Assembly: GCA_021813765.1 (NCBI GenBank)
Contig: JAKAJM010000009.1
Location: 1 to 50,556 of the forward strand
Reading direction: 5' to 3'
From: Nitrospirota bacterium
Lineage (GTDB): Bacteria > Nitrospirota > Thermodesulfovibrionia > Thermodesulfovibrionales > JdFR-88
DNA length: 50,556 nucleotides
The first letter of the stretch is position 1, and each line of letters opens with the position of its first letter. Shown here piece after piece: positions 33,972-41,518 of the stretch. Below the pieces are notes generated by a model, which did no database searches, was not told the DNA's origin, and saw only the letters and a program-made list of their open reading frames with translations. Both the position numbers and the translations under genes were made by a program.

Positions 33972-34796
33972 TTAATAGACAAGCATTCCAAGGAGTATCA
34001 ACACAAGAAGAAGCAGCCCCGTTACGACAAGGAGCGCGCCGTAGGGCACCGCCAGGCAAAGAAGCCAGTTCGGGGGCGGCCCGGTCTTCAGCCGCGCAAG
34101 CCTTCCTTCCCGCACCAGCCGGCCATACTCTAGGGGCCTCTCCCGCCGGAACTCGTCAATGGGTACCCTGCCCGTGAAGATGACGGTGTCCATCGGGAAT
34201 TTTTCCGGCCTCATGTGGGTATTGAAAAAATGTATCATGAATATGAAGCCCGCGGCCAGCAGCGCCTCGTCGCTGTGCACTATGGCGGCTACGTTAAAGG
34301 CCCAGCCTGGAAGGAACCTTCCAAAAAACGCGGGGAACCAGAGGCAAAGCCCCGAAAGCCCTATAACTCCCACACCCCAGAAGACCGCCCAGTAATCGAA
34401 CTTTTCCCAGTAGGTCCATCTGTCGAACTCCGGACGGGGGCCGAGGCCCAGGAACCATCTGAAGCTGCCGTAGACGTCCTTGAGGTCTTTAAGTCTTGGG
34501 ACCATGGACTCCGGGCCAAAAATCCTGAAGCGGAATTTTTTTACGAAAGCGATGTAATAAGCCGCAAAAATCAGGTGCGAAAAGAAATAGCCGAAGGTAA
34601 CGGCGGCGCATATCCTGTGGATATATCCGGCTTGCTCGTAACCGCCCAGGGCCCTCATGAGCCATGGCGCCCATGGGGTGTCCGAATACCTGAGCGGCAT
34701 TCCTGTGATGACGGAGCCAAGAAAGCTTGTTGCCATTATTATGTGGAGCACCCGGTGGTATGGGTTGAACCTGCGCACGTAGGCCGCCTCAGCCAT
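33972..34796 (-). CDS. Membrane cytochrome b (formate dehydrogenase gamma/cytochrome b561-like)
   Basis: The 274-residue product has about five membrane helices and several helix histidines suited to bind b hemes: FNPYHRVLHIIM, YIHRICAAVTFGYFFSHLIF, and IVHSDEALLAAGFIFMIHFFNTHMRPEKFP. This is the di-heme cytochrome b fold of quinone-reactive dehydrogenase gamma subunits. An extra C-terminal segment with one more helix (about 245-272) is present. It is downstream of, and nine bases from, a nine-heme cytochrome c gene, so the two probably form one quinol:cytochrome electron conduit. No catalytic dehydrogenase gene is adjacent. Confidence 0.85.
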   Translation of the reverse strand: MAEAAYVRRFNPYHRVLHIIMATSFLGSVITGMPLRYSDTPWAPWLMRALGGYEQAGYIHRICAAVTFGYFFSHLIFAAYYIAFVKKFRFRIFGPESMVPRLKDLKDVYGSFRWFLGLGPRPEFDRWTYWEKFDYWAVFWGVGVIGLSGLCLWFPAFFGRFLPGWAFNVAAIVHSDEALLAAGFIFMIHFFNTHMRPEKFPMDTVIFTGRVPIDEFRRERPLEYGRLVREGRLARLKTGPPPNWLLCLAVPYGALLVVTGLLLLVLILLGMLVY

Positions 34797-34805
34797 TTTT
34801 TATCG

Positions 34806-35780
34806 TTACTCTCCTTTCCTCTTTAATCGTTCCCTGAGGGTCCTGTAGGCCCAGAGAAACGTATGCACCACGAAGAACGCAAATACCGCGACGATCAGTA
34901 TGGTCATGGCAAGCCATGTGTAATAAAGCTGTGGGTAGCGCCTTCTGTCGCGGTCATCAGGGTGGGCGTAGTACGTCGTAAAGCCGCCGGATGCTCCGGG
35001 GTGGCATTTACGGCAGGTATGCAGCCTGTTTTTTTGGGAAAGAGTCGAGCCCGGGTCCGATGGGGGGAGGATGCCGTGCGCGCCGTGGCAGTCCGGGCAC
35101 TTGGCCACGGTCGTGTAGCCAAGGCGTGTCACCTGCCCGTGATATGTCTGCCTGTACGTGGCAAGCTCCCTTTTATGGCAGGAGCCGCATTTTCCGATGA
35201 GCCAGAGCATCCACTTGGGGGAAGTAACGTTTGGCACACGATGCTCCTCGTGGCAGTCATAGCAGACTGCCGCTCTTTCCATCCCCATTTCAAAGAGCGC
35301 TCTGGCGTGTATGCTTTTTTTGTACCGCTCATATTGAGCCTTGTGGCACCTGGAACAGAGGCGGGGGATGTTTTTTCTGTATATCCTCGAGTGTGGGTCG
35401 CCTGGCGGCAGGATGTCGTGGGACCCGTGGCACGTCTGGCAGTGCGGGGCTGCGGCGAGCCCTTCCCGCACAGCCGTTCCATGGACGCTTAGCTCATACT
35501 GGAGGGCGGGTGTCCTTGGCGCGCCGCCTGTGCCTGTCAGATGGCAGAGCATGCAGTTTACCCTGCGGGGCGTGCCATGCGGGAATGCGGTTATGTTCAC
35601 ATGACAGGTGCTGCAGGAAAATTGCCCGTGGACGGACCTGCTGTACAAGGTCTCATCCACATATCCGCCAGGAAACTTTTTTTCTCCATGGCAGGCATAG
35701 CAGCCGGAGTTCAGGCCCGCGTTAGCCAGGATGGGAAGAAAGAGGACAAACACTGCGGCCATCAACATATCCCTCATCAT
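34806..35780 (-). CDS. Nine-heme membrane-anchored cytochrome c
   Basis: The 324-residue product carries a signal peptide (MMRDMLMAAVFVLFLPILANA) and nine CxxCH heme motifs in order: CYACH, CSTCH, CMLCH, CQTCH, CSRCH, CYDCH, CGSCH, CPDCH, CRKCH. A C-terminal helix (TWLAMTILIVAVFAFFVVHTF) anchors it, with the hemes in the periplasm. GSHDILPPGDP and GAHGILPPSDP suggest an internal duplication. The ATG at 35780 is chosen because GAAAGG lies upstream and the signal peptide starts there; a longer frame to 35867 adds 29 charged residues. With the cytochrome b it likely passes quinol electrons to periplasmic acceptors, by inference from similar pairs in metal- and sulfur-metabolising bacteria. Confidence 0.9.
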   Translation of the reverse strand: MMRDMLMAAVFVLFLPILANAGLNSGCYACHGEKKFPGGYVDETLYSRSVHGQFSCSTCHVNITAFPHGTPRRVNCMLCHLTGTGGAPRTPALQYELSVHGTAVREGLAAAPHCQTCHGSHDILPPGDPHSRIYRKNIPRLCSRCHKAQYERYKKSIHARALFEMGMERAAVCYDCHEEHRVPNVTSPKWMLWLIGKCGSCHKRELATYRQTYHGQVTRLGYTTVAKCPDCHGAHGILPPSDPGSTLSQKNRLHTCRKCHPGASGGFTTYYAHPDDRDRRRYPQLYYTWLAMTILIVAVFAFFVVHTFLWAYRTLRERLKRKGE

Positions 35781-35871
35781 CAAAAGAGCCTTTCCGCGCT
35801 GTTTCGACGTCCGGGTATATCTTTCAGCCCGCGCTTTTTTTGAGGTATCCCTTACAGGCGCTTTCAATTAT

Positions 35872-35899
35872 AGATTAGCTCAAATGCCTGACCGGTCAA
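35872..35899 (-). promoter_or_regulatory. Possible promoter of the cytochrome operon
   Basis: On the reverse strand TTGACC (35899-35894) is followed after 16 bases by TAATCT (35877-35872), and an overlapping TATAAT (35872-35867) gives a longer spacing of 21. It is about 90 bases upstream of the cytochrome c start. Moderate to weak match. Confidence 0.35.
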
Positions 35900-35916
35900 G
35901 GCGGCAAGCCCGGATC

Positions 35917-35944
35917 TTGCGGTAAAAAACAAAAAAAACCGCAA
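35917..35944. promoter_or_regulatory. Perfect inverted repeat with an A-rich centre, possible operator
   Basis: TTGCGGT (35917-35923) and ACCGCAA (35938-35944) form a perfect seven-base inverted repeat around a 14-base spacer of almost only A. It lies in the divergent region between the cytochrome operon and the dikinase-like gene, where a dimeric regulator could bind. On the reverse strand the spacer is a T-tract. No regulator is identified. Confidence 0.45.
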
Positions 35945-35997
35945 ACGTCATAAAATAAGATCAGGTGAAAAACTTTCAGGGAGGGGATTTTAAAAAA

Positions 35998-38900
35998 ATG
36001 GCCGCACGGACGGACATGATATGCAGCCTGGACTACCTCGTTGGCACTCTTGCCACCGCCTATAAAGGCATTATCACCTCTCTGGTAGTGAAGGATTTCT
36101 GCATCTGCCGTCAGGATGGCTCTACGCTGCTTAAAGGCGTCATGCTCTCCATGCCTGCAGGAGATTATCATGCCTCTCTCATAAGGGAAGGGGTGGAGCT
36201 TGCCCGCTGCCCTGTTTCAGGAAGCGGAGAATTCGAGATGCAGACGGGCAGCGGGGCTGTGACAGAGGCCAGGGACCTGCAGATAGATGTGCTTCAAAAC
36301 GGCAGGCATATAGGCACGTTTCTGCTTAAAAGGGAGAGGTCCGGCGTTTTTTATACCCCCGCAGTCGAGCTTTCGGAAGAGGTCAAAGGCGTTGATTTCA
36401 AGCTACTTACGCTTCCGCTTCGGGAGAAGCCAGGGCTTCTGAAAAAGGCGGAGGATATCATCTATAAGATACTGTCCGCGAAAAAAGACTGGGGGAAATT
36501 CTCGGACGAACTCCGTGGGTTTGCCACTGACCTTTTTTGGGGGCAGCGGGATGTCTTCTATCTTGCATTTGACATCCTGTCGAGGTTTTCCTTCCTGACG
36601 CTTGAAAAGACAGGGCCCGGAGGGGCCTCGGGGAAAACGGCCGATAACTGCCTGGACCTTATAGGCCTGCCGCTTTCGAGGGAGACCTCTGTGGAAAAGC
36701 TGAGTGGCCCGGTGCGCATATGGCTTGAGGCGCTGAGGGAGGGCCTGACAAAAGGCCTCGTAAGCGTGCCGGTGCAGGCCGTAAAGATATTTTCCCTTAT
36801 AACCGAAAAAGCCCCGGAGGCGGACATCAGGCCCCATCTCCTTGCACTCCTTTCCTCGGCCAGCCGCGGCGTTGAGGAGGCCCCTGTCTTTTCCGAAACG
36901 GCCCTTGGGAGCATCAGGGTTTTTTTCACGCCGGAAGAGAATTTTGGTGCGTTGGAAAAATGGGGCGGCGGCGGGCGCGACAGGCTCCTTGCCATGCTGG
37001 AAGAGGCCATCGGCATGGTTGAAAAGGGCCTGGTCAGGGAGTCTTTGCTTAAGATCGATGGGGCGAAAACGGAGCTTGAACCGTTCCTTGACGGCGGCGA
37101 GATGGTAAATGCATTTTTCGGTGCCGCAAGAAGGCATCTCTCCAGGGACAGCGCACAGGCTTTCATGCAGGGAATATTTGAACTGATGGATTTGCCTCGT
37201 GACGACATCCGGGGAGCGGGAAAAGAAAAAGAAAGAGAAAAAAACCTGCTGGCCGGTGTTGAAGAGTTCATGCAGCGGCTCGTCAGCGCGGGCTGGGCAG
37301 ACCTGTGCGCTGACCTGCTTTCCAGAGCGGCGGCGCATGAGGGCATGAAAAACGCGCTGGTCCTTAATAAGGATATCGCCTCCCTCATCCTTGGCTCGGG
37401 CGATCATGGATTGATGTCGCTTTACCGCGGACTTTTAAAGGGGATCCTGGTGCCCCCGCCCGGCATACGTGGCTATTCCCCGGAATCATGGGCCGAGACA
37501 GCGGACCCTTTGCACCTGGACGTCCTTTCCCGTTTTCTCGATGTCCTTTCAATCTCTGCCGGCGGGCTGGAGGACGTAAAGGCGCACCTGCTATGCAATC
37601 TCCATGTGAGCGGGGTTTTTATCCCGGACGACAGGCTTTTCCAGCGCCGTGTCTCCGCGTATCTCAATTCGCCCGCCATTCGGGGAGATTTTCTCCTTAA
37701 CTACATGCTTTTAAGAAAGCTCCCGGTCTATTTCAGCGATATAGGCGCGGCTGGCCGGATAAGGGACTATACGACCCAGGTGGATTCCTGGGGCAATGAC
37801 ACGGTCCTCTATTTTTTGAGAAAACAGGTCCACGTAAATGCGAGCAACTACAATATCCGCCTGGCGGAGGGCATAATAAAGGCATGGGTGGACAGCGATC
37901 AGGCTCTGCTTGAGCGGCTCGTGCCCCCTGATGTCTTCCGCAATTTCAACAAAGACCTTCTGGGTATTTATCACCCGGCCATGACCGCTTTTCTTGAGGC
38001 GCTGGGCGTGCTTGGCGGGACAGTGGAAAACAATGAAGAAAACAAAAAGACGATCCTGTTTGGCAGGCTCCTTGAGGTCCCGGAGGAGCGCATGGCCGGT
38101 GAGATCGAAAAGATAGACGCACCCCAGGAGATACGCTTGAAGGTTTTTCTGATGTGCAGAATATACCAGGAGCTGGTGAAGAAGTATTCTCTGCCTTTTA
38201 GCGGCCTTCAGGCCGAAGGGGGAGAACTGTATTCCGCCCTGGGGGAATGCCTGCAGAAGATGGAGACGCTTAAAGAAACCTTCCTTTCTCCAGAAGAGAC
38301 CGAGCCGGCTGAGAACCTGTATTTCAAAAGGCATATAGCCTTTGGCATCCCTTCGGTGATCGGCACTTACAGGGAGGAAAAATTCGATGCGCTGGGGGAT
38401 TTTCTGAGGGCCGGAGAGCGGGCCAGGGTATTGATGGAAGGGATCATCACCGATATTTTTTCAAGCGCCGGAAAGGAGAAAGGAAAAGAAAAAAAAGAGA
38501 GCGAGCCCGTCCTCCCGGAAAATGCGGCTGAGAAATGGGAAGAGCCCGCCCGGTGGATAAATGCGCTTGGGCAGGCAAACGGCATTCTGGGGCTCCACGG
38601 CATCCGGAACTTCCAGGTGGATGAGCTCTCCGTGATATTCAGGACTAACAGGCTTTTTGTCAGTCAGGCCCTGGACCTGCTGAAAATTTGGCAGAAGGAG
38701 TTGAAATGGGCGGTAGAGTCCTTCGGCAGGCAACTCCTTGCTCCGCTTGCGGGCGTCCTTGAGGTTTTTCCCAGGGACGGGCTGCCGGATTATCTTTCAA
38801 ACCTTGACCCCAAAGACCCGAATTTCGAGGATAAGGCGGCCGATATAATTATCCGGAACATGATGGCGGGCCTGCCCGGCTTCACCGAAACCGACAGGCT

Positions 38901-40515
38901 CATAGACGCCCTTGCGGGCAGCCTGCTGGCCTATCTCGAAGGCCGGGGAGACGCCGTTTTCAATATCCACATGCCTGAGGAGAGAGCTGATTTTTTTGAG
39001 CTGGACGGGCTTGGGGACGACGCCGCGATGAAATTGTCTCCCATTATCGGGGGGAAGGCCAAAAATCTCGTTTATCTCAAAAACAGGGGTTTTGCCGTGC
39101 CGCCCGGGGTTGTGTTCTCTGCCAGGCAGACGGAGGACTACATGGCATACACGGAAAGCGAAGATTTCGCCCGGACGCTTAAAGAGGCGGTTGGCAAAAT
39201 AGAGGGAAGATCGGGGAAAATCTTTGGCGGGGCGGGAAAACAAAAGCCGCTTTTTCTGTCGGTCAGGAGCGGCTCCTATATATCGATGCCTGGCATCCTC
39301 ACATCCATCCTTTACTGCGGAATGAACTCTTCGACCCTGGAAGGGCTCATCATGGAGACAGACGACCCATGGTTTGCCTGGGACTCATACAGGAGGTTCC
39401 TTGAACACTATGGGGGGTCCGTCCTTGGGCTGGACCCAAAGGTCTTTGAGGGCATAAAGGCGGATTTCAGGAAGTCAGGCGGAGCAGCCTCCCTAAGGGA
39501 GCTGGATGAAGGGCGGATGCGCGGCATTTGCGGGGCATATCTGGAGGCGGTTTCAAGGATGGGCCTTTCCGTGCCTGAGGACGTGTATGAGCAGCTCAGA
39601 AATTCCGCGAGGGCGGTTTACGCGTCATGGTATAAAGAGAGGTCCGCGCAGTTTGCCAGGTTCACCGGCATGTCCCGCCGCTGGGGCACGGCTGTCACCC
39701 TCATGCAGATGATATACGGCAACCAGCCCGGCGCGGGCGCGGCCGTTTTTTTCACGAGGGACCCTGTCACCATGGAGATGCGCATATATGGCGAGACAAG
39801 GGAGAAGGCCACGGGCGACGACCTCGTTTACGGGGCACGCACCAATATGCCTATCTCCAGAAAACAGAACGAGATGTTCGGTGACGGGCGAAATAAAAGT
39901 CTTGAGGAAAGCGACCCTCTGCTGTTTGGCATGCTTGATGGTTTGGCCCGGCGGATAGAGGACGCTTTTGGCGGGCTCCCGCAGGAAGTCGAGACCACGT
40001 ACTGCAAAACGGACGGACAGAGGAAGGTCCATGTGCTTCAGGCCAGGCGGATGGAGTTCTATGATTCCGGGTTCATTCCCAGGTTTGAAGAGATATGCAT
40101 GATGGAGCCCAAGGTCATAGGCAAGGGCATAGGGGTGCACGGGGGCGCATTGAGCGGGGTGGCCTCTTTTTCTTTTTCGGCTGAGGCCGTAAGGGAGCTA
40201 AGGCGCAACGCGGGCCTGCCTGTGATCATCCTTCGCCATTCGGCCAGCACCAATGACGTCTCTCTTATGGCGGACATAGGCGGGATAATAACGGCCGCAG
40301 GCGGCGCAACCTCCCACGCCTCCGTCCTTGCCCAGAAGTTTGGCCTGACGGCGGTAGTGGGATGCAAGGACCTCACTTTCGAGGCTTCCCGCGAAGGCAG
40401 GCCCTATGCCCGCATAGGGAAGGCCGTCATCTCTGAAGGCGCGCCCATAAGCATTGATGGGGCAACGGGGCTCATATTCTCAGGAACATGCCTGCACACT
40501 ACAAAAGGCCGGTAG
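35998..40515 (+). CDS. Large PPDK-like phosphotransferase with ATP-grasp and phosphohistidine domains but no PEP/pyruvate barrel
   Basis: The 1505-residue cytoplasmic protein has about 1000 N-terminal residues, mostly helical, that I cannot assign. An ATP-binding region like pyruvate phosphate dikinase follows (about 1015-1375: IIGGKAKNLVYLKNRGFAVP, LSVRSGSYISMPGIL, AAVFFTRDPVTMEMRIYGE). Next is a swivelling phosphohistidine domain with H1440 in AAGGATSHASVLAQKFG. The protein ends about 65 residues later, so the C-terminal TIM barrel that binds PEP/pyruvate is missing. It may use ATP to phosphorylate another substrate through the histidine, as rifampin phosphotransferase or glucan dikinases do; this is inference. 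ATG at 35998 has GGAGGGG eleven bases upstream; a GTG at 35965 is an alternative. Confidence 0.82.
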   Translation: MAARTDMICSLDYLVGTLATAYKGIITSLVVKDFCICRQDGSTLLKGVMLSMPAGDYHASLIREGVELARCPVSGSGEFEMQTGSGAVTEARDLQIDVLQNGRHIGTFLLKRERSGVFYTPAVELSEEVKGVDFKLLTLPLREKPGLLKKAEDIIYKILSAKKDWGKFSDELRGFATDLFWGQRDVFYLAFDILSRFSFLTLEKTGPGGASGKTADNCLDLIGLPLSRETSVEKLSGPVRIWLEALREGLTKGLVSVPVQAVKIFSLITEKAPEADIRPHLLALLSSASRGVEEAPVFSETALGSIRVFFTPEENFGALEKWGGGGRDRLLAMLEEAIGMVEKGLVRESLLKIDGAKTELEPFLDGGEMVNAFFGAARRHLSRDSAQAFMQGIFELMDLPRDDIRGAGKEKEREKNLLAGVEEFMQRLVSAGWADLCADLLSRAAAHEGMKNALVLNKDIASLILGSGDHGLMSLYRGLLKGILVPPPGIRGYSPESWAETADPLHLDVLSRFLDVLSISAGGLEDVKAHLLCNLHVSGVFIPDDRLFQRRVSAYLNSPAIRGDFLLNYMLLRKLPVYFSDIGAAGRIRDYTTQVDSWGNDTVLYFLRKQVHVNASNYNIRLAEGIIKAWVDSDQALLERLVPPDVFRNFNKDLLGIYHPAMTAFLEALGVLGGTVENNEENKKTILFGRLLEVPEERMAGEIEKIDAPQEIRLKVFLMCRIYQELVKKYSLPFSGLQAEGGELYSALGECLQKMETLKETFLSPEETEPAENLYFKRHIAFGIPSVIGTYREEKFDALGDFLRAGERARVLMEGIITDIFSSAGKEKGKEKKESEPVLPENAAEKWEEPARWINALGQANGILGLHGIRNFQVDELSVIFRTNRLFVSQALDLLKIWQKELKWAVESFGRQLLAPLAGVLEVFPRDGLPDYLSNLDPKDPNFEDKAADIIIRNMMAGLPGFTETDRLIDALAGSLLAYLEGRGDAVFNIHMPEERADFFELDGLGDDAAMKLSPIIGGKAKNLVYLKNRGFAVPPGVVFSARQTEDYMAYTESEDFARTLKEAVGKIEGRSGKIFGGAGKQKPLFLSVRSGSYISMPGILTSILYCGMNSSTLEGLIMETDDPWFAWDSYRRFLEHYGGSVLGLDPKVFEGIKADFRKSGGAASLRELDEGRMRGICGAYLEAVSRMGLSVPEDVYEQLRNSARAVYASWYKERSAQFARFTGMSRRWGTAVTLMQMIYGNQPGAGAAVFFTRDPVTMEMRIYGETREKATGDDLVYGARTNMPISRKQNEMFGDGRNKSLEESDPLLFGMLDGLARRIEDAFGGLPQEVETTYCKTDGQRKVHVLQARRMEFYDSGFIPRFEEICMMEPKVIGKGIGVHGGALSGVASFSFSAEAVRELRRNAGLPVIILRHSASTNDVSLMADIGGIITAAGGATSHASVLAQKFGLTAVVGCKDLTFEASREGRPYARIGKAVISEGAPISIDGATGLIFSGTCLHTTKGR

Positions 40516-40687
40516 CGTAAGCTTTTCACACATGCCCGCCCCCTCCTTCCAAAAAACCAAAAAACCTGACAGTTTATGGACTTTAGGCCACCCGATTTAG
40601 TATCATCGAACTGGGCTTTTTGTTTTTTAATCGCAGGTGCGGTTGACCGTCTGGAGGGGCCGGCCCCGTGGACTGTAGAAGGGAATT

Positions 40688-41518
40688 ATGGCAAGGAGCC
40701 GGTTTTTTTCGATTTTTTCAGCGGGAATTGGTTCTCAAGGCGGAAGGGCCCGGCCATTGCGCGCCCTTTCGTGCGTCTGTTTGTCCGTCCTGCTCGTATT
40801 GTGCCTCGGTGGGAAAACTTACGCCAGGGTCCTTGTCTTAAATACATTCGACATTTATCCTTACTCTGCGCCCGGCGGCACCGGCTGCCTGGACAGGGTT
40901 GTAAAAGAGGCCTTCAGACGCATCGGGCAGAAGGTGAAAATAGTCTGGCTGCCATCCGAAAGGGCGCTGGTCAATGCCGACCGCGGGATAGATGACGGGG
41001 ATTTCGTGCGTGTGGCAGGCATTGAAAAAAAATATCATAACCTGGTCCGCGTTCCCGAGAAGCTGTGCGAATTCGAGTTTGCCGCCTTTGCAAAGACGCC
41101 TGTCAAGATAACAGGTTGGAGGAGCCTTAAACCTTACAACGTGGCTATACCAAGGGGCGCCGCGATACTTGAGAAAAAAGTCTCGCAATTCCGGTCGCTT
41201 GAGGAGGTGAACGACCAGAAGGCCCTCTTCAGCATGGTCATGAACGGACGGGTAGATGTGATAATTTACGACAGGCTGCAGGCACGCGGGCTAATGAGCA
41301 GGTTCGGGATGAAAGGCATCAGGCAGTACGGTCCTGTTCTTGAGAAGTGTCCTATGTACCTGTATATGAACCGCCGTTACGCGGCGCTGGTGCCCCGCCT
41401 GGACAAGGCGATAAGGCAAATGAAAAAAGACGGCGCTTTCAGACGGATAATGTGTACATCGCGCAAGCGGTCGCAACCGGGAGCGGAAAAGGCCGCCAGG
41501 CCGGCCCAAAATGGTTAG
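40688..41518 (+). CDS. Periplasmic solute-binding protein (SBP_bac_3-like)
   Basis: The 276-residue product has a long N-region followed by a signal peptide hydrophobic core (about 25-46, LSCVCLSVLLVLCLGG). The mature part (VLVLNTFDIYPYSAPGG, DRVVKEAFRRIGQKVKIVWLPSERAL, NGRVDVIIYDRLQARGL) resembles type-3 periplasmic binding proteins. No transporter permease or ATPase gene is nearby. It overlaps the following hybrid kinase gene by eight bases, so it likely serves as a ligand sensor for the kinase rather than for uptake. The ATG at 40688 has AGAAGGG just upstream. The 172-base gap before it contains no gene and no clear promoter. Confidence 0.82.
   Translation: MARSRFFSIFSAGIGSQGGRARPLRALSCVCLSVLLVLCLGGKTYARVLVLNTFDIYPYSAPGGTGCLDRVVKEAFRRIGQKVKIVWLPSERALVNADRGIDDGDFVRVAGIEKKYHNLVRVPEKLCEFEFAAFAKTPVKITGWRSLKPYNVAIPRGAAILEKKVSQFRSLEEVNDQKALFSMVMNGRVDVIIYDRLQARGLMSRFGMKGIRQYGPVLEKCPMYLYMNRRYAALVPRLDKAIRQMKKDGAFRRIMCTSRKRSQPGAEKAARPAQNG

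Noticed and set aside
40576-40995. A 139-codon frame overlapping the start of the binding protein gene
   Set aside because: It lacks a ribosome site and family similarity, and the overlapping frame has a signal peptide and a conserved binding-protein fold.
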